A stretch of 64,000 nucleotides of DNA, from assembly GCF_000195315.1 (NCBI RefSeq), contig NC_015389.1, positions 1,550,001 to 1,614,000 on the forward strand, written 5' to 3'. The stretch is from Coriobacterium glomerans PW2 (GTDB taxonomy: Bacteria; Actinomycetota; Coriobacteriia; Coriobacteriales; Coriobacteriaceae). Both the position numbers and the translations under genes were made by a program. Below the pieces are notes generated by a model that made no database searches, was not told where the DNA came from, and saw only the letters and a program-made list of their open reading frames with translations. Below are positions 44,142 through 53,670 of this stretch, one piece after another (the stretch's first letter is position 1; the number at the start of each line of letters is the position of its first letter).

Positions 44142-44192
44142 ATGGTAACCGTGGTTTTCTCGTCACGCCAAAGCGTTACGAAGTGTTAACGC
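44142..44192 (-). promoter_or_regulatory. Promoter and candidate operator of the ABC importer operon
   Basis: Minus-strand -35 TTGGCG (44171-44166) and -10 TACCAT (44147-44142) with an 18-base spacer. Just upstream of the -35, GCGTTA (44173-44178) and TAACGC (44187-44192) form a perfect 6-bp inverted repeat around eight bases, a plausible binding site for a regulator. Confidence 0.4.
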
Positions 44193-44199
44193 AGGGTGA

Positions 44200-44243
44200 G
44201 CCCCGCGGGGATCGCGGCCGTACAGGTGCGATCCCCACGGGGC
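44200..44243 (-). terminator. Strong hairpin downstream of asnS
   Basis: Arms at 44200-44215 and 44228-44243 pair over 16 bases with one mismatch, with a 12-base loop. It lies about 70 bases after the asnS stop and before the importer promoter. There is no U-tract, so termination may be factor-assisted. Confidence 0.5.
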
Positions 44244-44310
44244 CTCAGATGGCGAAGCGCGACGCGCTCTTGCATGACAGATAGGCTTTTCGCAGCCGCG
44301 CGGACGGGCG

Positions 44311-45714
44311 CTAGAACTCCGCGTTGCCCACGGTGCGCGGATGCGGCAACACATCGCGGATGTTCGAGACGCCGGTGAGATACATCACCATGCGCTCGAA
44401 CCCGAGCCCGAAGCCCGCATGCCTGTTTGTTCCATAGCGACGCAGATCCAGGTAAGGGCGATACTGCTCGGCATCCATGCCCAGATCGGCTATACGACGC
44501 TCGAGTCTGTCGAGGCGCTCCTCGCGCTGACTGCCCCCGATGATCTCGCCGATGCCCGGCACCAGACAATCCATGGCGGCGACGGTCTTTCCGTCATCGT
44601 TCATACGCATGTAGAACGCCTTGATCTGCGCGGGATAGTCGCTCACGAACGTCGGCCTCTTGAAATGACGCTCCGTGAGATACCGTTCGTGCTCGGTCTG
44701 CAGGTCGATACCCCATGAGACAGGGTACTCGAAATTCTCTCCCGCCTCGACCGCAGCCTGCAATATCTCGATGGCGCGCGTGTAGGTCACACGCGCGAAC
44801 GTTGAGGCCGCCACATGGCTGAGCCGTTCCATCAGCCCTTTATCCACGAAACGATTGAGCATGGCGAGCTCGTCGGGGCACAGGCGCTGGACTTCGCTGA
44901 TCAGAAACTTCAGCATCTGCTCTGCCAGATCCATGTCATCGGCGAGATCGGCAAAGGCCATCTCGGGCTCGACCATCCAGAACTCCGCCGCATGGCGTGC
45001 GGTGTTAGAGTTCTCAGCTCGAAAGGTCGGGCCGAATGTGTACACATCCCCGAAAGCCATGGCGAAGTTCTCAGCGTTCAGCTGACCCGAAACGGTGAGT
45101 GAGGCGGGAACCCCGAAGAAGTCTTTGCTCCAGTCGATCTCTCCGTTCGGTGAGAGCGGGGGATTCATCGGATCGATCGTTGTCACATGGAACATCTCGC
45201 CGGCGCCCTCGGCGTCGTTCGCCGTGATGATCGGCGTGTTCACATAGACGAATCCGCGTTCTTGGAAAAAGCGATGGATCGCTGCGGCGGTGACGGAGCG
45301 AATGCGAAACACCGCTCGAAACAGATTGGTCCTCGGACGAAGATGCTGCTGCGTTCGCAGATACTCGACGGTCGCACGCTTTTTTTGAAGCGGATAGTCC
45401 GGAGCCGAGGCGCCCTCGACGCGAATGGTCTCGGCAGTCAGCTCAAACGGCTGGGGGGCATCAGGTGTGAGCTTCACGACCCCTGTGGCCACAAGAGCCG
45501 CAGAAACATTCTGATGCGCTATCTCATCATAATTGTCGAGTTGATCCCGATTCATGACGATCTGCAGATCGCGAAAGCTGCTGCCGTCGTTGATCGTGAT
45601 GAACCCGAAGTTCTTCATATCGCGAATGGATCTCACCCAACCCGCGACGGTGACCAGCTCACCACCGAGACTCTCGGCATCTGTATAGATTCGGGCGATT
45701 TTAGTGCGATTCAC
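44311..45714 (-). CDS. asnS: Asparaginyl-tRNA synthetase
   Basis: A 467-aa class IIb synthetase. The N-terminal OB fold binds the anticodon ([19 protein letters not shown]); the catalytic core shows motif 2 ([27 protein letters not shown]) and motif 3 ([21 protein letters not shown]). Its presence implies direct charging of tRNA-Asn rather than sole reliance on the GatCAB route. The start is a GTG at 45714 with GAGGAG upstream. It is transcribed alone. No T-box leader was recognised upstream. Confidence 0.97.
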   Translation of the reverse strand: MNRTKIARIYTDAESLGGELVTVAGWVRSIRDMKNFGFITINDGSSFRDLQIVMNRDQLDNYDEIAHQNVSAALVATGVVKLTPDAPQPFELTAETIRVEGASAPDYPLQKKRATVEYLRTQQHLRPRTNLFRAVFRIRSVTAAAIHRFFQERGFVYVNTPIITANDAEGAGEMFHVTTIDPMNPPLSPNGEIDWSKDFFGVPASLTVSGQLNAENFAMAFGDVYTFGPTFRAENSNTARHAAEFWMVEPEMAFADLADDMDLAEQMLKFLISEVQRLCPDELAMLNRFVDKGLMERLSHVAASTFARVTYTRAIEILQAAVEAGENFEYPVSWGIDLQTEHERYLTERHFKRPTFVSDYPAQIKAFYMRMNDDGKTVAAMDCLVPGIGEIIGGSQREERLDRLERRIADLGMDAEQYRPYLDLRRYGTNRHAGFGLGFERMVMYLTGVSNIRDVLPHPRTVGNAEF

Positions 45715-45773
45715 AGATGATCTCCTCGTTGTGCGTGTCGGTGCTTGAAGACGGCCCCTGATCGATGCATCCT

Positions 45774-45782
45774 ATCATAGCA
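45774..45782 (-). promoter_or_regulatory. Extended -10 promoter for asnS
   Basis: TGCTATGAT on the minus strand (45782-45774) is an extended -10 element; the -35 region is poor. The start would be about 55 bases before the asnS GTG. Confidence 0.4.
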
Positions 45783-45854
45783 GGATTTTCAATGGCTTTG
45801 ACCATGCATCGCGCAGCAGCCTCACCGCAAGCGAAACAGCAAACAGATATGCGA

Positions 45855-45886
45855 AACCCGGCTCGCACTCAGGCGCGAACCGGGTT
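45855..45886 (-). terminator. Hairpin downstream of rplA
   Basis: Twelve-base arms at 45855-45866 and 45875-45886 pair with one mismatch, about 40 bases after the rplA stop. No U-tract follows. It likely marks the end of the rpmG-secE-nusG-rplKA transcript, where rplJ would normally continue. Confidence 0.5.
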
Positions 45887-45923
45887 GGCGTGCCGATCTG
45901 AAACGAACCTTCGGCGATACGCG

Positions 45924-46631
45924 CTATTCCTCCATGAAATCGCGCTGAACAGCCGGATCGACCTTGATGGCGGGCCCCATCGTAGAGGAGAGCGCGATGC
46001 TTTTCACATAGCGCCCCTTCGCCGAGGAGGGCTTCACGCGCAGAATCTCCGTGTACAGAGCCGCGTAATTCTCAACGAGCGTCGCGACATCAAACGAGAC
46101 ACGGCCCAGCGGCACATGGCAGATGCCGTACCGATCCGCACGATACTCGACGCGACCCGCCTTGAGCTCTGAAACCATCTTGGCGACGTCCATGGTCACG
46201 GTTCCGAGCTTCGGATTGGGCATGAGACCGCGTGGGCCCAAGATCTTACCGATGCGACCGACCTTTGCCATCATGTTCGGCGTGGCGATAGCCGCATCGA
46301 ACATGATCTCTCCGCCCTGAATCGCAGCGACCAGGTCATCGGAACCGACGATATCGGCACCGGCCTCCTCGGCCTCGCGCGCCTTGTCGCCCTCGGCGAA
46401 CACGGCGATGCGCACGGTCTTGCCCGTGCCATGAGGCAGCGAGATGCTGCCGCGAATGTTCTGATCGGCCTTGCGCGTGTCGACACCGAGACGAAAATGC
46501 CCCTCGACCGTCTCATCGAACTTGGCCGTCGCGACCTCCTTGAGGAGCCTCACGGCACGTAACGGCGCGTAAAGCTCTGTCGAATCGATCTTCTCGGCTG
46601 CGCCGCGATACCTTTTTCCGTGCTTTGACAT
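45924..46631 (-). CDS. rplA: 50S ribosomal protein L1
   Basis: A 235-aa protein of the L1 stalk: [15 protein letters not shown]-terminus, [19 protein letters not shown] near residue 65, [20 protein letters not shown] near 125 and the C-terminal [19 protein letters not shown]. In many bacteria L1 also represses rplKA by binding its mRNA. The start at 46631 follows a GGAGGTGG site. It is 104 bases downstream of rplK and is the last gene of its operon. Confidence 0.98.
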   Translation of the reverse strand: MSKHGKRYRGAAEKIDSTELYAPLRAVRLLKEVATAKFDETVEGHFRLGVDTRKADQNIRGSISLPHGTGKTVRIAVFAEGDKAREAEEAGADIVGSDDLVAAIQGGEIMFDAAIATPNMMAKVGRIGKILGPRGLMPNPKLGTVTMDVAKMVSELKAGRVEYRADRYGICHVPLGRVSFDVATLVENYAALYTEILRVKPSSAKGRYVKSIALSSTMGPAIKVDPAVQRDFMEE

Positions 46632-46735
46632 AATGCCACCTCCTGTGGTGCCAACGGGCGTTTGCCCTCCCACATCGCAGCGCGCACATGCGCGCTTCCT
46701 CGGACACGCGATGCGCGCCCAACCTGAAACCCGAG

Positions 46736-47164
46736 CTATTCGGCGATCGTCACGCCCATCGAGCGCGCCGTGCCGGCAATGATCCGCTTGGCGGCCTCGA
46801 TATCGTTCGCATTGAGATCGGGCATCTTGATCTCGGCGATCTTTGTCAGCTGCTCCTGCGAGAGCTCGCCGACCTTGTCGCGCTGCGGAACACCCGAACC
46901 GCTCTTGATGCCGAGCTCCTTCTTGATGAGATGCGCCGCGGGCGGCGTCTTGGTGATGAACGTGAAGGAGCGATCCTCGTAGACGGTGATCTCAACCGGG
47001 ATGATATCGCCGATCTTGTCAGCTGTTGCCGCATTGAACGCCTGGGTGAACTGCATGATGTTCACCTGAGCTGCACCGAGCACCGGCCCGATGGGAGGAG
47101 CCGGGGTCATCTGCCCGCCGGGGATCTGAAGCTTGACTACGGTTTGAACCTTTTTCTGAGCCAT
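46736..47164 (-). CDS. rplK: 50S ribosomal protein L11
   Basis: A 142-aa protein of the GTPase-associated centre: [40 protein letters not shown] at the N-terminus (thiopeptide-binding surface), [15 protein letters not shown] and a C-terminal RNA-binding part ending [13 protein letters not shown]. Its length is standard. It follows nusG by 126 bases. Confidence 0.98.
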   Translation of the reverse strand: MAQKKVQTVVKLQIPGGQMTPAPPIGPVLGAAQVNIMQFTQAFNAATADKIGDIIPVEITVYEDRSFTFITKTPPAAHLIKKELGIKSGSGVPQRDKVGELSQEQLTKIAEIKMPDLNANDIEAAKRIIAGTARSMGVTIAE

Positions 47165-47290
47165 GGGAAACCTTTCTGGAACGCAAGCGTGCCATATGTT
47201 CTGATATCGCGAGCGCGCACGTACTGGAAGCGCCCTCGAAGGTGAGCGGCCAGCGAGGGCAGCACGTCCGCGCGGACGAGCAAAAGAGAT

Positions 47291-47827
47291 CTACGAGATC
47301 GCGGCGACCTGATCAAACGACAGCTCGACGGGAGTCTCGCGGCCGAAGATGAGCAAGATGACCTTGACTTTGCCAGCCTCGGCGTTGACCTCGGCGACCT
47401 GTCCATCGAAGTCCGCCAGCGGACCGGATGTGACCCGCACCGTCGTGCCGACCTCAAGCCCGACAGCCGTGCGCTTGGGTGCCTCACCCTTGCTCGAGCG
47501 GCGCATCATCTTGTTGAACTCGTCACGCGATAGCGGCGCGGGCTTGCCGTTCGCTCCGAGAAATCCCGTAACGCCTGGGGTATTTCGGACACATGTCCAC
47601 GCGTCATCGTCCATCTCCATGCGAACGAGCACGTAACCGGGGAAGATCTTGGCGTCCTTCGTCTCGCGATGGCCGCCCTCCTTGATCTCGGTCACATGTT
47701 CGATGGGAATCTCAATGTCGAAGATGCGATCCTGCATGCCCATGCTCTCGATCCGACGTTCGAGATCGGATTTGACGCGATTCTCATACCCCGAGTAGGT
47801 ATGAACGACATACCAGCGTTTGGACAT
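47291..47827 (-). CDS. nusG: Transcription termination/antitermination factor NusG
   Basis: A 178-aa factor. The NGN domain starts RWYVVHTYSGYENRVKSDLE and includes KIFPGYVLVRMEMDDDAWTCV; the C-terminal KOW domain has GTTVRVTSGPLADFDGQVAE. It binds RNA polymerase and links it to Rho or the ribosome. The start at 47827 is two bases after the secE stop, so the genes are translationally coupled. The open frame extends upstream into secE but that is a shadow. Confidence 0.98.
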   Translation of the reverse strand: MSKRWYVVHTYSGYENRVKSDLERRIESMGMQDRIFDIEIPIEHVTEIKEGGHRETKDAKIFPGYVLVRMEMDDDAWTCVRNTPGVTGFLGANGKPAPLSRDEFNKMMRRSSKGEAPKRTAVGLEVGTTVRVTSGPLADFDGQVAEVNAEAGKVKVILLIFGRETPVELSFDQVAAIS

Positions 47828-47829
47828 GG

Positions 47830-48276
47830 CTAGCCTCTCAATCCGGAAAAGAGCACGAGGCCCTGACCGATCACGGTGTCGAGCAGTGCGATCACGATGC
47901 CGACCACCACAAGAGAGGCGCACACCGCGATGGAGTAATTGATGAGCTCCTTTTTCGTCGGCCATGTCACGCGGCGCATCTCAGTGCGAATCGAGCCGAT
48001 GTAGCGCTTGAAGCGAACAAAGATATTCGGCTTCTTGTTCTTCTTGGCCTTGGCGATTTTCGCGTTCGCCTTGGACTTCGGCTTCGCGGCGGACTTGCCC
48101 TTGGCCGACTTGACCGATTTGGCAGACTTTGAGGGCTTGGCATCAGCGTACTTGGCCGCTGCGGTCTCGACAGACTTACCGGAAACAGCCTTCTTCGTGC
48201 TATCGCCTGCAGGGACGGCGGTGGACGCCTTTCCCTTGCTCTGAGAGCCCTTTCTCTTGCTTTTTCTGGTGGCCAT
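47830..48276 (-). CDS. secE: Preprotein translocase subunit SecE with long basic N-terminal tail
   Basis: A 148-aa protein. Only the last ~60 residues are the conserved SecE module: FVRFKRYIGSIRTEMRRVTW, PTKKELINYS and one membrane helix. The first ~85 residues are a low-complexity tail rich in Lys, Ala and Ser with repeated KSAK-like units, predicted disordered and cytoplasmic. Some actinobacteria have SecE extensions, but the core would suffice for translocation. It lies between tRNA-Trp and nusG, the usual place. Confidence 0.93.
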   Translation of the reverse strand: MATRKSKRKGSQSKGKASTAVPAGDSTKKAVSGKSVETAAAKYADAKPSKSAKSVKSAKGKSAAKPKSKANAKIAKAKKNKKPNIFVRFKRYIGSIRTEMRRVTWPTKKELINYSIAVCASLVVVGIVIALLDTVIGQGLVLFSGLRG

Positions 48277-48317
48277 GGTCCTACCTCCGGCGAAGCCTGC
48301 ACACTACGATGTGAACC

Positions 48318-48339
48318 GTGAGCCTCAAATGAGGCTCAC
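48318..48339 (-). terminator. Perfect hairpin between tRNA-Trp and secE
   Basis: GTGAGCCTC and GAGGCTCAC form a perfect 9-bp stem with a four-base loop. On the minus strand a run of T lies just before it (after the tRNA 3' end) rather than after, so it may serve tRNA 3' processing or partial termination before secE. Confidence 0.4.
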
Positions 48340-48350
48340 GGAGAAAAAAC

Positions 48351-48426
48351 TGGCACGCCAGGAAGGACTCGAACCCTCAACCCTCGGTTTTGGAGACCGA
48401 TGCTCTACCAATTGAACTACTGGCGT
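48351..48426 (-). tRNA. trnW: tRNA-Trp (CCA anticodon)
   Basis: A 76-nt cloverleaf with acceptor ACGCCAG/CTGGCGT, D-arm GTTCAATTGGTAGAGC, anticodon loop CTCCAAA and TTCGAGT T-loop. The 3' CCA is encoded. It sits between rpmG and secE, an arrangement common in bacteria. Confidence 0.97.
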
Positions 48427-48434
48427 ATGATCGA

Positions 48435-48584
48435 CTAGCGCGTCTCTTTGTGCAGCGTGTGATGACGGCACCAAGGGCAGTACTTCTTGATCTCCATGCG
48501 ATCGGGCATGGTCGCCTTGTTCTTGGTCGTCGTGTAGTTCCGCCGCTTGCACTCAGTGCACGCCAGGGTGACTAATGTACGCAT
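48435..48584 (-). CDS. rpmG: 50S ribosomal protein L33
   Basis: A 49-aa protein, [20 protein letters not shown] at the N-terminus and [15 protein letters not shown] at the C-terminus. Both CxxC pairs are present, so this is the zinc-binding (C+) form. GGAGG lies 12 bases before the ATG. It begins the transcript that includes tRNA-Trp, secE, nusG, rplK and rplA. Confidence 0.97.
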   Translation of the reverse strand: MRTLVTLACTECKRRNYTTTKNKATMPDRMEIKKYCPWCRHHTLHKETR

Positions 48585-48629
48585 GAATCTGATTACCTCC
48601 AACTACCGCCCAGACGGGCACGGTGGGAT

Positions 48630-48659
48630 ACGATATCATCTGCATTCCGACTCTGTCAA
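48630..48659 (-). promoter_or_regulatory. Putative promoter for rpmG-tRNA-Trp-secE-nusG-rplKA
   Basis: A consensus -35 TTGACA (48659-48654) and -10 TATCGT (48635-48630) with an 18-base spacer on the minus strand, about 46 bases upstream of rpmG and after the tuf terminator. Confidence 0.6.
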
Positions 48660-48752
48660 TGGCTGAGGCGTTTTCCCCTCCTTATCTGCAGATCTTCTCG
48701 CAGATATCCTTCGTGGGAACGAGATGTCAAACGCCTTGGCGCCACGTGACAG

Positions 48753-48785
48753 AAAAACCCGGTTCCCCCGAAGAGGAACCGGGTT
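48753..48785 (-). terminator. Rho-independent terminator of tuf
   Basis: Eleven-base arms AACCCGGTTCC and GGAACCGGGTT (48756-48766 with 48775-48785) enclose an eight-base loop and run into a U-tract on the minus strand. It lies 40 bases after the tuf stop. Confidence 0.85.
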
Positions 48786-48824
48786 CCCAAACGTCAGTCC
48801 AAACCGAACTCAAGCGCTCGAAAG

Positions 48825-50015
<1,191 letters not shown>

Positions 50016-50107
50016 AATGCCCTCCTCCTTAAGGTCGTCCCCGTACGGGACAATGCCTCATAATCTGTGTGACTCCCCAGCGCGTTCGGGAAGCCACGGT
50101 GATCCCT

Positions 50108-50184
50108 TGGTAGCGGTGACTGGATTCGAACCAGTGACGCCACGGGTATGAACCGTGTGCTCTGACCAACTGAGCTACACCGCC
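50108..50184 (-). tRNA. trnM: tRNA-Met (CAT anticodon, elongator-like)
   Basis: A 77-nt cloverleaf with acceptor GGCGGTG/CACCGCT, D-arm GCTCAGTTGGTCAGAGC, anticodon loop TTCATAC and T-loop TTCGAAT; CCA is encoded. A paired G1-U72 end argues for an elongator rather than initiator. It could instead be a lysidine-type Ile tRNA, which sequence alone does not exclude. Confidence 0.9.
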
Positions 50185-50188
50185 GTGA

Positions 50189-50264
50189 TGGAGCCTGCAA
50201 CCGGACTTGAACCGGTGACCTCTTCGTTACCAACGAAGTGCTCTACCAACTGAGCTATACAGGC
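50189..50264 (-). tRNA. trnT: tRNA-Thr (GGT anticodon)
   Basis: A 76-nt cloverleaf with acceptor GCCTGTA/TGCAGGC, anticodon loop TTGGTAA and encoded CCA. It is four bases from tRNA-Met, in the tRNA-tuf transcript. Confidence 0.97.
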
Positions 50265-50274
50265 ACTTGACGGG

Positions 50275-50356
50275 TGGGAGCGCAAGGATTCGAACCTTGG
50301 TAGGCAAAGCCAACGGGTTTACAGCCCGTCCCCATTAACCACTCGGGCACGCTCCC
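50275..50356 (-). tRNA. trnY: tRNA-Tyr (GTA anticodon)
   Basis: An 82-nt class II tRNA with acceptor GGGAGCG/CGCTCCC, anticodon loop CTGTAAA, and a long variable arm. The discriminator A is followed by CCC, so the 3' CCA is not encoded, unlike in the neighbouring tRNAs. Confidence 0.97.
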
Positions 50357-50415
50357 ATTCGATCAAGACCCGCAAAGCTGATTGGCGCAAGTCAAGCACC
50401 TCCGCGAGCAGATGC

Positions 50416-50445
50416 ATAGTACGACGTGAAACGCGCTTATGTCAA
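50416..50445 (-). promoter_or_regulatory. Putative promoter for tRNA-Tyr/Thr/Met-tuf
   Basis: Consensus -35 TTGACA (50445-50440) and -10 TACTAT (50421-50416) with an 18-base spacer on the minus strand, about 60 bases before tRNA-Tyr. The intervening 50357-50570 gap holds no gene. Confidence 0.65.
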
Positions 50446-50566
50446 CCAGATTGCGCTAATACACGTGCCCGGGCGTATCCCACTTAGCCAATCAGGCGCT
50501 TTCTCTTGCAGCACATGGATGAGATATGAAGGGACCATGCGGTCGAGAGTCACCTTTGCGCCCATG

Positions 50567-50603
50567 AAAACGGCACCCGGTACCTCATAGATACCGGGTG
50601 CCG
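50567..50603 (-). terminator. Rho-independent terminator after tRNA-Thr(TGT)
   Basis: Perfect 12-bp arms CGGCACCCGGTA / TACCGGGTGCCG (50571-50582 and 50592-50603) with a nine-base loop, followed by UUUU on the minus strand. It separates tRNA-Thr(TGT) from the tRNA-tuf transcript. Confidence 0.85.
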
Positions 50604-50614
50604 ACAGGCGACCG

Positions 50615-50689
50615 TGGAGCCAGCGACAGGAATCGAACCTGCAACCCACTGATTACAAATCAGTTGCTCTGCCTTTGAGCCACGCTGGC
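50615..50689 (-). tRNA. trnT: tRNA-Thr (TGT anticodon)
   Basis: A 75-nt cloverleaf with acceptor GCCAGCG/CGCTGGC, anticodon loop TTTGTAA, T-loop TTCGATT and encoded CCA. It has its own terminator and probably its own promoter. Confidence 0.97.
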
Positions 50690-50730
50690 AGCGCCATGCG
50701 CATCAGATACGGTGCGCATCGGGCCTATAC

Positions 50731-50759
50731 AGAATACCCCGGCGCACCTACGCGCGCAA
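50731..50759 (-). promoter_or_regulatory. Possible promoter for tRNA-Thr(TGT)
   Basis: TTGCGC (50759-50754), 17 bases, TATTCT (50736-50731) on the minus strand, about 40 bases before the tRNA and just after the YacP-like gene. Confidence 0.35.
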
Positions 50760-50783
50760 CCAAGACGACGATCATGCGAACCT

Positions 50784-51329
50784 CTACGATCTCCGTCCGC
50801 GCAGCTCGTCGAGCTTGCGTCGAAGGTCGGGCGCGAGCCGATCGGACAGTGTCATCTTCATATGCGGCGCCTGTTCCATCTCTTCTACATCGCGATCGAT
50901 TTCACGAATCTCATCGACGAGCATGCGCGCCGAGATGCGCGTGACGCCCTTGCCCATAACGGTCGTCTGGATAGCGGCGTCGCTTGTCACGACCGAGCAG
51001 GCGCGGCCCGCGTCTCGGGCCTCGATGCACAAGCGCTGAACCACGGTATCGGCAGATACACCCGTCGGCGAGAACTCGATGCGCACGCCCGCCTCGATCA
51101 GATCCGGTCGCGCAGCCGACACGTTGCCGGCACCATCGAACACGATGATGGCATCGTAGCGACCCTGTGCGAACGCTGCCACATCAGCGATGAGCGCCAT
51201 ACGAGACCCGTCATGCACATCGGAGGAGTAGGGGTCATCGGCGTGATCGAAGACGAGTCTCCTGTAGCGTGGCGTGGCGTGGATGACGTTGTATCCGTCC
51301 ACCACGAGCAGCTCGCGTTTTCCGCCCAC
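50784..51329 (-). CDS. YacP-like NYN-domain RNase (Rae1 family)
   Basis: A 181-aa protein with the NYN/PIN fold: LLVVDGYNVIHATPRY at the N-terminus, IIVFDGAG near residue 62 and CSVVTSDAAIQ near 112, giving the acidic metal site. In Bacillus the homologue YacP/Rae1 is a ribosome-associated endoribonuclease. It starts at a GTG immediately after the rlmB TAG, so the two are translationally coupled. The order cysS-rlmB-yacP matches the Bacillus chromosome. Confidence 0.88.
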   Translation of the reverse strand: MGGKRELLVVDGYNVIHATPRYRRLVFDHADDPYSSDVHDGSRMALIADVAAFAQGRYDAIIVFDGAGNVSAARPDLIEAGVRIEFSPTGVSADTVVQRLCIEARDAGRACSVVTSDAAIQTTVMGKGVTRISARMLVDEIREIDRDVEEMEQAPHMKMTLSDRLAPDLRRKLDELRGRRS

Positions 51330-52184
51330 CTACGTCTCCGTCCCCTCACCTGAGGCCGTCTCGCGACGCAGCCACTCATAGCACAGAACCGTCGCTGCCT
51401 GAGCCACGTTCAGGCTTTCCGTCTGTCCGCGCTGTGGAAGTCTGACGGTGAAATCGCAGCTCTCGAGTACGAGTCTCGAGAGCCCTGATCCCTCCGAACC
51501 CGCAACGAGCGCGATGCGCCCCTCAAGCGACGCATCCCACACCGTGTCGCGAGCATGCTCGGTCGCGCCGCCGACCCAGAATCCGGCACCTTTGAGCGCC
51601 TCGAGCGCTCGAACGATGTTCGGAACCCGTGCGATCGGCAGGTGCATGACGGCCCCGGCTGACGTTTTATATGCCCCGACACCGACCGCGGCGGCGCGCT
51701 TGGAGGCTATGATGACTCCAGCTGCTCCGACAACCTCGGCAGATCGAACGATCGCGCCGAAGTTGCCCTCGTCGGTAACGTGATCGAGCACGACGACGAG
51801 GGCCGCGCCCGCGCCCGCACGCGCGATGACATCTTCGACGGTCGCATATGGGAACGGCTCGGTCTCCAGCACGATGCCCTGATGGGCGCCGTGAGAGGAT
51901 AGCGCATCGAGCTTGGCGCGCGGTACGCGCGCAATGGGCACCCCGCCGCGCTCGAGCGCCCCGATGAGGCCGGAGAGGGCCCCTTCCGTCTCGGCTCCGT
52001 CAGCCAGCAGCGCTCGGTGCACCGGAACGCCCGCCCGAAGCGCCTCGGTCGCCGCCCTGCGACCCTCGATGCAACTCGCGGCCCAAGATCCCCTCTCGGT
52101 CCCCTTCGATGCGCGCGCGCTCGGCAGACGCCTGCCACCGACCGTTTTGCCGGCGCTTTTCCCTCTCGACCTCGTGTCTGACAT
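51330..52184 (-). CDS. rlmB: 23S rRNA (guanosine-2'-O-)-methyltransferase, RlmB/TrmH family
   Basis: A 284-aa SpoU methyltransferase. A basic N-terminal tail (~35 residues) precedes the substrate-binding domain (GRRAATEALRAG, SSHGAHQGIVL). The knotted catalytic domain has motif 1 LDHVTDEGNFGAIVRSAE, motif 2 LVAGSEGSGLS and motif 3 ESLNVAQAATVL. It methylates a G in 23S rRNA using S-adenosylmethionine. It starts nine bases after the cysS stop. Confidence 0.92.
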   Translation of the reverse strand: MSDTRSRGKSAGKTVGGRRLPSARASKGTERGSWAASCIEGRRAATEALRAGVPVHRALLADGAETEGALSGLIGALERGGVPIARVPRAKLDALSSHGAHQGIVLETEPFPYATVEDVIARAGAGAALVVVLDHVTDEGNFGAIVRSAEVVGAAGVIIASKRAAAVGVGAYKTSAGAVMHLPIARVPNIVRALEALKGAGFWVGGATEHARDTVWDASLEGRIALVAGSEGSGLSRLVLESCDFTVRLPQRGQTESLNVAQAATVLCYEWLRRETASGEGTET

Positions 52185-52193
52185 CTCAGCCGC

Positions 52194-53660
52194 CTAGGAG
52201 CGCTTGAGGCGCGGACCGGCAGCGGTGTCCTCGATTGAGAGACCGAGCTGCGCCAGCTCATCACGAATGCCGTCGGCACAAGCCCAATCCCTGCGGATGC
52301 GCGCATCGAGGCGGGCCGCCAGAAGCGCCTCGGCAGCTGCGGCGACGTCGTTCCCGCTGTAGCCGACGAGCCGCCCCGCGAGCTCAACGAGCTCGGCGGG
52401 AAGCTCCAAAGCAGATGCCGGCAGCTCGATACCAAGTACGGAGAATGACTCCTCGAGAAACTCAACGCAAGCAAGAGCAATCGATGCGTCAACCGAGACA
52501 CCGGCACACTCGAGGTAGCTCCTCGCCGCCGTCGCGAGCGAGAAGCACGCACCCAGCGCGCCCGCCGTGTTGAAGTCATCATCCATCTGCTCTTTGAACT
52601 CCGAGCGGGCAATCTGCATCCGACGAGCGAGCCCCTGGGCGAGGCTTGCATCCGGGTTTCCTGAGGCGCGGTCGGATGCCCAACGGAGGTTTCCCACCGT
52701 GCTGACGATGCGGCCAAGCGACGTCTGCGCGCCCTCGAGTCGCTCGAAGGAGAAATCAAGAGGAGTGCGATAGTGGGTCTGCAGCATGAGAAGACGCAAC
52801 GCCGCGGCGGAATGGCGGTCGAGCACCTCCTCGAGCGTCCAGAAGTTACCGAGAGACTTCGACATCTTCTCGCCATCCACCATGAGCATACCGACGTGCA
52901 GCCACGTGTTCGCGAAGCCCTCGTGCCAGCAGCATTCGGCTTGGGCGCACTCGTTCTCATGATGTGGGAAGATGAGGTCTGATCCCCCACCGTGAATGTC
53001 GATCGGGCAGCCGAGGTGACGATGGACCATGGCGGCGCATTCGGTGTGCCAGCCCGGTCGACCCGGCCCCCACGGCGAATCCCACATCGGCTCGCCGGGT
53101 TTGGCCGCCTTCCATAGCGCGAAGTCGAGCGGATCGCGCTTGACAGCGTTTTCCTCGATGCGGGCGCCGACCATGAGCTCGTCGATATCTCTGCCTGAAA
53201 CCTCTCCGTAGCTGGGATCGCTGCGCACGGAGAAGTACACGTCGCCGTTGCCCGCCGCGTAGGCGTGGCCTTGTTTGATCAAGCTCTTTATCATCTCGAT
53301 CATCGCGGGGATCTCGCGTGTCGCCCTGGGCCGGATATCGGGGTCGAGCACGTTCGCGCGACGCATCACGTCGATGAATCGCTCCGCGAACTGTTGCGCC
53401 ACCTGTTCGGCTGAGCGTCCCTGATCTGCGGCGCGCCCGATTATCTTGTCGTCCACATCGGTCAGATTCTGAACGAATGTCACCTCGTAGCCGCTCGCGA
53501 TCAGCCAGCGTCGGATCGCATCGAGGGTGATGAACGTGCGCGCGTTGCCGATATGAGCGTCGTCATAGACGGTGGGACCGCAGACGTACATCCGGACCCG
53601 TCCCGCCTCGATCGGTTTGAACTCGCGCTTGACGCGCGTTTGCGAGCTATAGATGCGCAT
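52194..53660 (-). CDS. cysS: Cysteinyl-tRNA synthetase
   Basis: A 488-aa class I synthetase. The HIGH-type motif lies in GPTVYDDAHIGNARTF near residue 26; zinc ligands are Cys in YVCGP, Cys in GWHTECAAM and His pair in FPHHENE; the KMSKS loop is GEKMSKSLGN near 268. The start at 53660 has AAGGAGC upstream. It lies 10 bases after ispF, matching the ispD-ispF-cysS order in other Gram-positives (gltX and cysE absent here). Confidence 0.97.
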   Translation of the reverse strand: MRIYSSQTRVKREFKPIEAGRVRMYVCGPTVYDDAHIGNARTFITLDAIRRWLIASGYEVTFVQNLTDVDDKIIGRAADQGRSAEQVAQQFAERFIDVMRRANVLDPDIRPRATREIPAMIEMIKSLIKQGHAYAAGNGDVYFSVRSDPSYGEVSGRDIDELMVGARIEENAVKRDPLDFALWKAAKPGEPMWDSPWGPGRPGWHTECAAMVHRHLGCPIDIHGGGSDLIFPHHENECAQAECCWHEGFANTWLHVGMLMVDGEKMSKSLGNFWTLEEVLDRHSAAALRLLMLQTHYRTPLDFSFERLEGAQTSLGRIVSTVGNLRWASDRASGNPDASLAQGLARRMQIARSEFKEQMDDDFNTAGALGACFSLATAARSYLECAGVSVDASIALACVEFLEESFSVLGIELPASALELPAELVELAGRLVGYSGNDVAAAAEALLAARLDARIRRDWACADGIRDELAQLGLSIEDTAAGPRLKRS

Positions 53661-53670
53661 GCGATGCTCC

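Noticed and set aside
45715-45920. A T-box riboswitch upstream of asnS
   Set aside because: The gap is only about 200 bases, is partly occupied by the rplA hairpin, and lacks a recognisable T-box core.
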